From an uncultured Ruminococcus sp. (GTDB lineage: Bacteria; Bacillota; Clostridia; Oscillospirales; CAG-272), in assembly GCA_902797125.1 (NCBI GenBank), contig CADBRS010000198.1:1-22074 (forward strand): 22,074 nt of DNA. The letters run 5' to 3'. This document shows, piece after piece, positions 1 through 6,933 of this stretch. Below the pieces are notes generated by a model, which saw only the letters and a list, made by a program, of their open reading frames with translations, was not told where the DNA came from and searched no databases. The translations under genes and the position numbers were made by a program. Position 1 is the first letter of the stretch. Each line of letters begins with the position of its first letter.

Positions 1-1
1 T

Positions 2-880
2 ATGTTCGAACTGGTTCAGATTTCATCCCTTTGCTACTATTTCCGCTCTCCTGCCAAAATCGGGCTGGTCCGGCTGAATGAAAAGGACGTCTGCCTGATC
101 GACAGCGGGAACGACAAGGACGCGGGGAAAAAAGTCAAACAGACTTTGGATGAAAAGGGCTGGAATCTCAAGGCGATCTACAACACGCATTCCCATGCGG
201 ATCACGTGGGCGGAAACAGATTTCTGCAGGAGAGGACAGGCTGTCAGATCTTTGCCCCGGATATCGAGGTTACTCTGACGAATCATCCCGAACTGGAGTC
301 CGCTTTTCTGTACGGCGGGAATCCGCTGCCCGAACTGAGGCACAAGTTCCTGCTGGCTCAGCCCAGCCCGGCCGAACTTCTGACTGAGGATAAACTTCCT
401 GATGGCTTTGAGATCGTTCCTTTGAACGGACATGCTTTTCGGATGGTCGGATACAGAACGCCGGACAACATCGTTTTTCTGGCCGACGCACTGTCCGGTG
501 AAGAGACACTCGAAAAATACAAGGTCAGTTACCTGTTTGACGTCGAGGCGTATCTTGAGACATTGAACCGGATCAGCACTATGAGAGCCGATTTGTTCGT
601 GCCTTCACACGCGCCCGAATGCACTGAAATATCAGACCTGGTCCGGAAGAATATCGATTCCGTTCACGAACTCTGCTACCTATTTTGCACCATGTGCAAA
701 GAGGGAATCAGTTTCGATAATCTGCTGGCACATGTTTTTGACCACTTCGGCATGGTCATGACTTATGAGCAGTATGCATTGATCGGATGCACGCTGCGGT
801 CCTATCTGACTTATTTGAAGTCAAAGAACCGGATCAGCTCAGCTTTTGCGGAGAACAAGCTGATCTGGTCTGCGATTTGA
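2..880 (+). CDS. MBL-fold metallo-hydrolase
   Basis: A 292-residue metallo-beta-lactamase-fold hydrolase of the glyoxalase-II-like type. The metal-binding motif THSHADH lies at residues 62-68 (H63, H65, D67, H68). Further ligands are H144 in NGHAF, D162 in LADAL and H203 in PSHAP, so the dinuclear zinc site looks complete. The C-terminal 80 residues are mostly helical and probably form a small winged-helix-like cap. There is no signal peptide, so it should be cytosolic. The substrate cannot be read from the sequence; thioesters such as hydroxyacylglutathione-like compounds are only a family-level guess. The ATG is at base 2. The protein looks full length, but the ribosome binding site lies outside the window, so the start is not fully secured. 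The PAP2 gene follows after 36 bases and is probably co-transcribed. Confidence 0.9.
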   Translation: MFELVQISSLCYYFRSPAKIGLVRLNEKDVCLIDSGNDKDAGKKVKQTLDEKGWNLKAIYNTHSHADHVGGNRFLQERTGCQIFAPDIEVTLTNHPELESAFLYGGNPLPELRHKFLLAQPSPAELLTEDKLPDGFEIVPLNGHAFRMVGYRTPDNIVFLADALSGEETLEKYKVSYLFDVEAYLETLNRISTMRADLFVPSHAPECTEISDLVRKNIDSVHELCYLFCTMCKEGISFDNLLAHVFDHFGMVMTYEQYALIGCTLRSYLTYLKSKNRISSAFAENKLIWSAI

Positions 881-916
881 TCCGGTTACTGTAAAATCCA
901 CACTTAAGGAGATCCT

Positions 917-1675
917 ATGACAAGAAAACGGTGGTTGCTCTACTCGGGAATTCTGTTTCTCGTATTTATCATATTCACTGTTCTGATCAAGACCGTCGAC
1001 GTGCAGACTATAGGTCCCGAGAACTCGTCTGTCGGTTTTGCGACCCTCAACGGCGCTTTCCGGGATTGGATCGGAAACCGGATCATTTGGTATGAGATCA
1101 CTCAGTTCGTCGGCTATATTTCCCTTTGTACCTGCATCGTTTTTGCCGCGATCGGTTTTTATCAGATGGTTCGCAGAAGAAGCATTCTGAGAGTGGATTA
1201 CCCTATCCTCGCTCTGGGCGCATTCTATGTCGTCGTTCTGCTGGTCTATATTCTGTTCGATTTCGTGCTGTCCATCAATTTCAGACCCATCATCATCGAT
1301 GCGGCCAAGGGACTGGAGCGTTCTTATCCGTCCTCTCACACGATCCTGGCCTGCACGTTGTTCGGAAGTACCTACATCGTTGCAAGGACATATATCCGGA
1401 GAAGGACATACCGTCTCCTCATGGCGGCAGGCTCTGCCGCGCTCGCAGCATTCATCATCATAGGCCGGATCATTTCCGGTGTTCACTGGCTGACCGACGT
1501 TATCGGCGCAGTGCTGTTGAGCTCATCGCTTTTGTGTCTGTTCCTGGCTTTCTATCGCCCGGGTCTTCTGCCTTGGCCGATCGCCAAAAAGGACAAAACT
1601 CAGCCTGAAAAGAATGACCAAACAGCAACAGACGATCCCGCACCCGAAGATGCAGATCCAAAAACCGAATCCTAA
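917..1675 (+). CDS. PAP2-family membrane phosphatase
   Basis: A 252-residue integral membrane protein of the PAP2 (type 2 phosphatidic acid phosphatase) superfamily. Hydrophobic segments lie near residues 7-27, 62-82, 97-120, 143-157, 167-187 and 196-213. The catalytic signature is visible as NFRP (121-124), the PSSH motif (138-141; PSGH in the textbook form) and GRIISGVHWLTD (183-194) with R184, H190 and D194. Such enzymes remove phosphate from lipid phosphates or polyprenyl diphosphates on the outer face of the membrane; undecaprenyl diphosphate recycling is possible but not shown. The last 30 residues are a charged, low-complexity tail rich in D, E, K, T and P. The start is supported by a TAAGGAGA site (905-912) just before the ATG. 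An intrinsic terminator follows the gene. Confidence 0.9.
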   Translation: MTRKRWLLYSGILFLVFIIFTVLIKTVDVQTIGPENSSVGFATLNGAFRDWIGNRIIWYEITQFVGYISLCTCIVFAAIGFYQMVRRRSILRVDYPILALGAFYVVVLLVYILFDFVLSINFRPIIIDAAKGLERSYPSSHTILACTLFGSTYIVARTYIRRRTYRLLMAAGSAALAAFIIIGRIISGVHWLTDVIGAVLLSSSLLCLFLAFYRPGLLPWPIAKKDKTQPEKNDQTATDDPAPEDADPKTES

Positions 1676-1680
1676 GAATC

Positions 1681-1713
1681 GCGGGACACCGAAAAACCGG
1701 TATCCCGCCTTTT
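1681..1713 (+). terminator. Rho-independent terminator after PAP2 gene
   Basis: GCGGGACACCG and CGGTATCCCGC pair as an 11-bp stem with one mismatch around an A-rich loop, followed by a short T run (1710-1713). It begins five bases after the PAP2 stop codon. Confidence 0.8.
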
Positions 1714-1770
1714 CTTGGCAGGGTCAGGATGCCGCGTTTCTCTTTCAAGCCAAAAAATGAAAGCATCGGC

Positions 1771-1799
1771 TTGAAATCGTCAGTGAAAAAATATATAAT
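1771..1799 (+). promoter_or_regulatory. Sigma-A promoter for the isomerase operon
   Basis: TTGAAA (1771-1776) and TATAAT (1794-1799) are separated by exactly 17 bases, close to the sigma-A consensus. It lies downstream of the PAP2 terminator and about 44 bases before the next start codon, so it probably drives the gene at 1843 and perhaps the genes beyond it. Confidence 0.85.
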
Positions 1800-1842
1800 A
1801 AAGAGTGATAATGAATCATATGGATCCAATCGGAGGCCAATC

Positions 1843-2766
1843 ATGTTTTCAATCGCAGTTCAGACGGGCGGTCTGGAAGAAATATATGGCATAGACGGGG
1901 CTTATCGAGCCGTCCAAGAGGCTGGTTTCGATGCCGTTGATGCCAATGTCGACCACGTCTTCCCGCCCAAAAACATCAAAGACCACGTGATACCGGAAGT
2001 GCTGGCTCCCGGAGCGTCCGAGACCGGATTGGCAGCCTATTTCAGACAATACAAAGACGCGGCCCGAAAATACGGGCTGGTCAATTATCAGGCTCATGCA
2101 CCGTTTCCGTCCTGCGAAAAGGGCGACGAGGATCCGGTGTGGAACGATTTTTTGCTGGAGATGCTGAAAAAGGTCATCAAAGGCTGTTCGGAAATGGAAT
2201 GCGGTCAGCTGATCGTCCATCCTTTTTTCGGCGATTATGCCCACACGGTATCGCGTGAAGAGGAATTCAAATATAATATCGAGCGCTATATGGCGCTTGC
2301 GGAAACAGCCAAACGGTACGGTGTCGTCATCAATCTGGAAAACATGTTCACGGGCAGGAAAGGGAAGGTGTACGCCTCTGTCTGCAACGAGGGTCAGAGC
2401 GCGGCCCACTATGTGGACACGCTGAATCAGCTGGCCGGTGAAAAGCGATTCGGTTTCTGCCTGGACGTGGGACACGCCACGCTGGTCGGGTTGGATATCA
2501 AGCGCTTTATGGAGGATCTCGGAGACCGGATCACATGTTTCCATGTGCACGATAACGACGGGATCAACGATCTGCATCAGGCTCCCTATACCGGAAAGAC
2601 CGACTGGGACAGATTCGTTGAAGGACTGAAAGAGATCCGTTTCGATAAAACATTGAGTTTTGAAACGTTCGCAGCAGTCGGGACGGTCCACAGAGAACTG
2701 GTCCCGCAGACGCTGCGCTACATTGCGGCCTGCGGCAGGCTTTTTGACCGCCTGGCCAGTCAATGA
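1843..2766 (+). CDS. Sugar phosphate isomerase/epimerase-like TIM-barrel protein
   Basis: A 307-residue protein of the AP-endonuclease-2/xylose-isomerase-like TIM-barrel family. Candidate metal and active-site residues sit at the ends of successive strands: H85 in QAHAPF, H126 in LIVHPFF, E166 in INLENMF, D208 and H211 in LDVGHA, H234 and H236 in FHVHDNDG, and E274 in LSFETF. This matches the divalent-metal site of sugar isomerases and epimerases and of inosose dehydratase relatives. The actual sugar substrate cannot be told. The frame stays open back to 1729, but the ATG at 1843 is preferred. It has a GGAGG site at 1832-1836 with good spacing, and the upstream codons overlap the promoter. 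The ddh gene follows after 40 bases. Confidence 0.85.
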   Translation: MFSIAVQTGGLEEIYGIDGAYRAVQEAGFDAVDANVDHVFPPKNIKDHVIPEVLAPGASETGLAAYFRQYKDAARKYGLVNYQAHAPFPSCEKGDEDPVWNDFLLEMLKKVIKGCSEMECGQLIVHPFFGDYAHTVSREEEFKYNIERYMALAETAKRYGVVINLENMFTGRKGKVYASVCNEGQSAAHYVDTLNQLAGEKRFGFCLDVGHATLVGLDIKRFMEDLGDRITCFHVHDNDGINDLHQAPYTGKTDWDRFVEGLKEIRFDKTLSFETFAAVGTVHRELVPQTLRYIAACGRLFDRLASQ

Positions 2767-2769
2767 TAT

Positions 2770-2778
2770 TGGTATACT
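2770..2778 (+). promoter_or_regulatory. Candidate extended -10 promoter before ddh
   Basis: TGGTATACT has the TGnTATAAT form of an extended -10 element, 29 bases ahead of the ddh start. No good -35 lies 17 bases upstream, which is tolerable for extended -10 promoters. It may be an internal promoter that lets ddh and the following genes be expressed apart from the isomerase-like gene. Confidence 0.5.
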
Positions 2779-2806
2779 AATTGCCCAAAGGGCAGGAGAT
2801 AAAGAT

Positions 2807-3787
2807 ATGAGAATAGCCATTCTGGGATATGGCAACCTGGGACACGGCGTGGAGTGCGCAGTCCGACAGAACGAAGACATCACTCTTTCCATGATTTTTA
2901 CGCGCAGAGATCCTGCTTCCGTCAGCCCTGTGACAAAAGGGCTGCCCGTCTATGATGTCCGGGATATCGAATCTCATCTTTCTGAATTCGATGTGCTGAT
3001 CATCTGTTCCGGAAGCGCCACGGATCTGCCGGAACAGACACCTAAGTATGCGAAACTGACTCATGTCGTGGACAGTTTCGACACGCACGCACGGATCCCC
3101 GAGCATTTCGATGCCGTGGACCGGGCAGCCCGTTCAAGCGGTCACGTCGCGCTGATTTCCTGCGGGTGGGATCCGGGCATGTTTTCTCTGAACAGACTGT
3201 ATGCCAACTCCATCCTGCCGGAAGGACAAACCTATACGTTCTGGGGACGCGGAGTCAGCCAGGGTCATTCGGATGCGATCCGGAGGATCCCCGGCGTCAG
3301 GGACGGAAAACAGTATACGATTCCTGTCGAGAGTGCTTTGGATGCCGTTCGGAGCGGATCCAATCCCGAACTGACGACCCGTCAGAAACATACCAGAGAA
3401 TGCTTTGTCGTGCCTGAAGTGGGGGCGGATCTTGCGCTCATCGAGAAGACGATCAAGGAAATGCCCAACTATTTTTCGGACTACGATACGACCGTGCACT
3501 TCATCACCGAAGAAGAACTTAAGGCCCACCACAGCGGCATGCCGCACGGAGGCTTCGTCATCCGCACGGGCAGGACCGGATTCGACAAAGAACACAGTCA
3601 CGTCATTGAATACAATCTGAAACTGGACTCCAATCCCGAATTCACCGCAGGCGTGCTCGTGGCTTTCGCCAGGGCCGTCTGGAGATGCGCGTCTGAAGGA
3701 CAGCGGGGCTGCAAGACCGTTTTCGATATCCCTCCCGCCTATCTCAGCCCGCTGGACGGTGCCGAACTGAGGAAGAACTGGCTATGA
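2807..3787 (+). CDS. ddh: meso-diaminopimelate dehydrogenase
   Basis: A 326-residue NADPH-dependent meso-diaminopimelate dehydrogenase. This cytosolic enzyme converts tetrahydrodipicolinate plus ammonia in one step to meso-diaminopimelate, the precursor of lysine and of peptidoglycan cross-links. The N-terminal Rossmann motif GYGNLG is at residues 7-12. Family blocks include DSFDTH (89-94), CGWDPG (119-124) and WGRGVSQGHSDAIRR (146-160), followed further on by MPHGG. The length matches the family (about 320). The frame opens at 2660 inside the previous gene, but the ATG at 2807 has an AGGAG site at 2794-2798 and starts directly at the conserved MRIAILGYGN. Its stop overlaps the start of the GH25 gene (ATGA). 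dapA and dapB, which supply the substrate, are encoded 9-11 kb away on the other strand. Confidence 0.95.
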   Translation: MRIAILGYGNLGHGVECAVRQNEDITLSMIFTRRDPASVSPVTKGLPVYDVRDIESHLSEFDVLIICSGSATDLPEQTPKYAKLTHVVDSFDTHARIPEHFDAVDRAARSSGHVALISCGWDPGMFSLNRLYANSILPEGQTYTFWGRGVSQGHSDAIRRIPGVRDGKQYTIPVESALDAVRSGSNPELTTRQKHTRECFVVPEVGADLALIEKTIKEMPNYFSDYDTTVHFITEEELKAHHSGMPHGGFVIRTGRTGFDKEHSHVIEYNLKLDSNPEFTAGVLVAFARAVWRCASEGQRGCKTVFDIPPAYLSPLDGAELRKNWL

Positions 3788-4389
3788 TGCAGGGTATTGA
3801 CGTCTCTTCCTGGCAGAAAGAGATCGATTTCGAAAAAGTCAGGAATGCAGGGATCGAGTTTGTGATCATCCGGGCCGGATACGGCCGTGTCCCGGAAAAC
3901 AAGGACAAGTATTTCGAAGACAACTACCGAAAGGCCAAGGCGGCCGGGCTGAAAGTCGGCGCGTATTGGTATTCATATGCCGACACAGTCGAGGCGGGTT
4001 ACCAGGAAGCCCGGGTTTGTCTTTCGGCCATTGCCGGCAAAACGTTCGATTTTCCCGTTTTCTTCGATCTGGAGGAAAAAGTCCAGTTCGAACAGGGAAG
4101 AGACTTTTGCGACAAGTTGGTGCTTGCCTTCAACGATACGATCGCCGCAAACGGATACGCCCCGGGCCTGTACTGCTCGACATACAAACTCAACGAGTTC
4201 GTCTCGAAAGAAGTGGCAGGCAAATATGCGCTTTGGGTCGCACACTGGGCCGAAAAATGCACATATGAGATGAATCCCATAGGGATCTGGCAGTATTCTT
4301 CCGACGGACATGTGGACGGCATCGAAGGACGCGTAGACATGGATAAGGCCTATGTCGACGATCCGTCGGAGCTTTTGCATAAACACTAA
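3784..4389 (+). CDS. GH25-family lysozyme-like glycoside hydrolase
   Basis: A 201-residue single-domain glycoside hydrolase of family 25 (Chalaropsis-type N,O-diacetylmuramidase). The first strand carries GIDVSSW with catalytic D6, and the DxE pair is D95 and E97 in FFDLEEK. The C-terminal block has WQYSSDG and VDMDKAY. The family cleaves the MurNAc-GlcNAc bond of peptidoglycan. Unusually there is no signal peptide, membrane segment or cell-wall-binding repeat, so how it would reach the wall is unclear. It starts by ATGA overlap with ddh. A second in-frame ATG lies at 3787, so the first residue is uncertain by one codon. The coupling to ddh links it by context to cell-wall metabolism. Confidence 0.9.
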   Translation: MMQGIDVSSWQKEIDFEKVRNAGIEFVIIRAGYGRVPENKDKYFEDNYRKAKAAGLKVGAYWYSYADTVEAGYQEARVCLSAIAGKTFDFPVFFDLEEKVQFEQGRDFCDKLVLAFNDTIAANGYAPGLYCSTYKLNEFVSKEVAGKYALWVAHWAEKCTYEMNPIGIWQYSSDGHVDGIEGRVDMDKAYVDDPSELLHKH

Positions 4390-4415
4390 AATCATTAAGA
4401 AATAAGGGGGGTACG

Positions 4416-4880
4416 ATGAAAATTCTGTTTGTCTGTCTGGGCAACATCTGTCGGAGCCCCATGGCCGAATTCATATTGAAAGATCTGATCGCGAAAAGCG
4501 GATTGAAAGGCCATTATTCCGTTTCGTCCGCTGCGACGAGCGATGAAGTGATCGGGGATCCGGTCTATCCGCCCGCCGCGGAGACGCTCTCCGCTCACGG
4601 GTTGGACTGCTCCGGAAAAACCGCCGTTCAGTTTCAGAGGAAGGATTACGGCGAATATGATCTGATCGTGGCGATGGAACGTTCCAACGTCCGCCAACTG
4701 ATCAAAACCGTAGGGAGCGATCCCTATGAAAAGATCCGGCTGCTTTTGAGTTTTGCCGGAGATCCGGGAGACATCGCAGATCCCTGGTACACCCGGGATT
4801 TTGAGAAGGCCTACCGGGAAATCTATAAAGGTTGTGAAGGAATCATACGCTTGCTCAAAAAGCGTGAGAAAGGAAAATGA
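4416..4880 (+). CDS. Low-molecular-weight protein tyrosine phosphatase
   Basis: A 154-residue cytosolic phosphatase of the LMW-PTP/arsenate-reductase fold. The P-loop CX5R is CLGNICRS at residues 7-14 (C7 nucleophile, R13), and the general acid is D122 in ADPWY. The length is typical of the family. Such enzymes dephosphorylate protein tyrosine or, in some Firmicutes, arginine residues; the sequence does not tell which. A purine-rich AAGGGGGG site lies at 4404-4411. The stop codon overlaps the ktrB start by four bases (ATGA), so translation of the phosphatase and the potassium channel subunit is probably coupled. Confidence 0.92.
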   Translation: MKILFVCLGNICRSPMAEFILKDLIAKSGLKGHYSVSSAATSDEVIGDPVYPPAAETLSAHGLDCSGKTAVQFQRKDYGEYDLIVAMERSNVRQLIKTVGSDPYEKIRLLLSFAGDPGDIADPWYTRDFEKAYREIYKGCEGIIRLLKKREKGK

Positions 4881-6256
4881 GTTTGAACATTTTCAAAAAA
4901 GCTAAAGATTCATGGGAGAGCAGAAGCCTCTCCGCGATAGCATTATTGTCTCTGGGTTTTCTTTCCATGATTCTGATCGGAGCGCTTTTACTCACTCTGC
5001 CGTTTGCTTCTGCAGAGGGCAAGAGCACGAATTTTCTGGACTGTCTGTTTGTGTCGACGAGCGCGTCCTGTGTGACCGGACTGGTCCCTTTTGATACAGG
5101 TCTTCACTGGTCCATGTTCGGGCAGGTCGTGATCCTTGTTCTGATCCAGATCGGCGGATTGGGTTTCATGACGCTCATCACGTTCGTGGCGATGCTGTTC
5201 CGCAGGAACATCAGTTTGTACAGCCGGACGATCGTCATGCAGTCCGCAGGCACATATTCGATCGGCGGTGTCGTCCCGCTGATGCGCAGGATCATCATCG
5301 GAACCCTCTTCTTCGAGACGGCCGGTGCGCTGGGCATCATCGCACTTCTGTGGGACAAGATGGGGAAAAAGGCGATTTGGTACGGGATCTTCCATTCCGT
5401 CAGCGCTTTCTGCAATGCCGGATTCGACATCCTGGGTCCGGAAGGAAGTTCATCGATCTCGATCTGGGCGTCAGACTGGAGGATCCTGCTGATCCTTTCC
5501 GCTCTTATCCTGATCGGCGGTGCAGGTTTTTTGGTCTGGAGCGATCTGTGGCAATCCAGATTCAGATGGAAGCGGCTTCATTTTCATTCGAAGATCGTTC
5601 TGACGTTTTCGCTCGTTTTGGTCGTTGTGCCGACAGTCCTGTTTTTCTTCTCGGAATTTCAGCCCTGGAACGATGCGGGACCGTATGCCTCGCTGAGCCT
5701 GAAAGATAAGATCTTTAACTCGTTCTTCATGGCTGTCAGCCCGAGGACGGCCGGCTTTTCCACAGTGGATCTGTCCGAGCTGTCGGTTCCGGGCAGAACG
5801 ATGACGACCGTGCTGATGTTCATCGGAGGCAACTCGGGTTCGACGGCCGGCGGCGTCAAGCTGACAACGGTCATCGTGGTGCTGGCCAATCTGATCGCCA
5901 ACGCAAGAGGGAAGAATCAGGCGGTGCTTTTCGGAGAAAGCATACCGACCCGTATCATCCGGCAGGCCAGCGCACTGTTCAACGCCTATTTGGTCCTCAT
6001 CGTCATCTCAACGACCGTGATCTCTTTCGCAGAGCCTTTCCCGCTGGATCAGATCCTCTTCGAAACGACCAGCGCGATCGCGACTGTCGGGTTGTCACTG
6101 GGCATCACCGGCACGCTGGGATGGCTTTCCAAGGTAGTCATCATCTTCCTGATGTTTTTCGGCAGACTGGGCGCGTTTGCGCTGTTCGATCTGCTGTTCC
6201 GGAATAAATCCAATTCTATCATTAAGTATCCCGAAGGGAGATTGCTTGTAGGATGA
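4877..6256 (+). CDS. ktrB: Potassium uptake protein KtrB (TrkH family)
   Basis: A 459-residue membrane subunit of a Ktr-type potassium transporter. The four pore-loop repeats typical of the superfamily are visible: TSASCVTGL (61-69, filter G68), SAFCNAGFD (176-184, G182), SPRTAGF (288-294, G293) and TSAIATVGLS (398-407, G405). The flexible intramembrane gate GGNSGSTAGG lies at 317-326, and the last helix has the conserved R430 in GRLG. KtrB forms a dimer that imports K+, usually with Na+ coupling, and is gated by the cytosolic KtrA ring. The ATGA overlaps on both sides place it in one transcript with the tyrosine phosphatase and ktrA. Confidence 0.95.
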   Translation: MSLNIFKKAKDSWESRSLSAIALLSLGFLSMILIGALLLTLPFASAEGKSTNFLDCLFVSTSASCVTGLVPFDTGLHWSMFGQVVILVLIQIGGLGFMTLITFVAMLFRRNISLYSRTIVMQSAGTYSIGGVVPLMRRIIIGTLFFETAGALGIIALLWDKMGKKAIWYGIFHSVSAFCNAGFDILGPEGSSSISIWASDWRILLILSALILIGGAGFLVWSDLWQSRFRWKRLHFHSKIVLTFSLVLVVVPTVLFFFSEFQPWNDAGPYASLSLKDKIFNSFFMAVSPRTAGFSTVDLSELSVPGRTMTTVLMFIGGNSGSTAGGVKLTTVIVVLANLIANARGKNQAVLFGESIPTRIIRQASALFNAYLVLIVISTTVISFAEPFPLDQILFETTSAIATVGLSLGITGTLGWLSKVVIIFLMFFGRLGAFALFDLLFRNKSNSIIKYPEGRLLVG

Positions 6257-6903
6257 AAAACTTTTTAGTCATCGGCATGGGAGAGTTCGGTACGCGAATC
6301 GCTGACCGGCTTCAATCCCTCAAAAACGACGTTTTTGTGGTCGACTCGGATTACGAGAAGATCAATTTGCTCAACGGACAGTTCGGAGGCTGCCTCTGCG
6401 CTGACGCCATGAAGCCTCAGGTGCTGAAAGACCTGGGCATCAGTTCTTTCGACGCATGTATCGTGACCGTGGGCCAGAATTTCCAGGCCAGCCTCGAGAT
6501 CACTTCCAGGCTTAAGGAATTCGGCGCTAAATACGTGATCTCAAAGTCTTACAGTGAGATCCAGTCCAAGTTTTTGGTCATGGCAGGCGCGGATGAAACG
6601 ATCTATCCCGAGAAAGAAGTGGCAGAAAAAGTCTCCATGACGCTGAATTCAAAATTCCTGCTAGACTACATGGAAATCTCGGAAGATTACAGCATCTACC
6701 GGATCCGTGCACCGAAAGAATGGGTCGGAAAGACGCTGATCGAACTGGATATCCGGAGAAAGACCTCCATTAACGTCTTGGCCGTCCATGTGAACGGGAG
6801 AGTCATTCCCCCGGACCCGTCCTATGTCTTCAAAGCAGAGGATGATATATACGTGTTCGGCTTGAAGTCTCAAGTCGAAAAAATGATAAAACGTGCCCGC
6901 TGA
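6253..6903 (+). CDS. ktrA: Potassium uptake regulatory subunit KtrA (TrkA/RCK)
   Basis: A 216-residue cytosolic RCK protein. The RCK_N Rossmann domain covers about residues 1-125, with GMGEFG (8-13) and an acidic residue at the end of the second strand (VVDSD, 30-34) that should contact the ribose of a bound nucleotide. The RCK_C domain covers about 135-214. KtrA forms an octameric ring under KtrB and opens the pore depending on ATP/ADP binding; some homologues also bind cyclic di-AMP through RCK_C. The start codon overlaps the ktrB stop (ATGA). The length is normal for KtrA and shorter than the duplicated TrkA of Proteobacteria. Confidence 0.94.
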   Translation: MKNFLVIGMGEFGTRIADRLQSLKNDVFVVDSDYEKINLLNGQFGGCLCADAMKPQVLKDLGISSFDACIVTVGQNFQASLEITSRLKEFGAKYVISKSYSEIQSKFLVMAGADETIYPEKEVAEKVSMTLNSKFLLDYMEISEDYSIYRIRAPKEWVGKTLIELDIRRKTSINVLAVHVNGRVIPPDPSYVFKAEDDIYVFGLKSQVEKMIKRAR

Positions 6904-6933
6904 CCAAGGGCGCATTCGAGAGGAGAACCAATC

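Noticed and set aside
1729..1842. N-terminal extension of the isomerase-like gene
   Set aside because: The stretch contains the promoter -35 and -10 boxes; the GGAGG-preceded ATG at 1843 fits the family start.
2744..2778. TTGACC with TATACT as a -35/-10 pair before ddh
   Set aside because: Spacing is 23 bases, too long; the extended -10 alone is the better reading.
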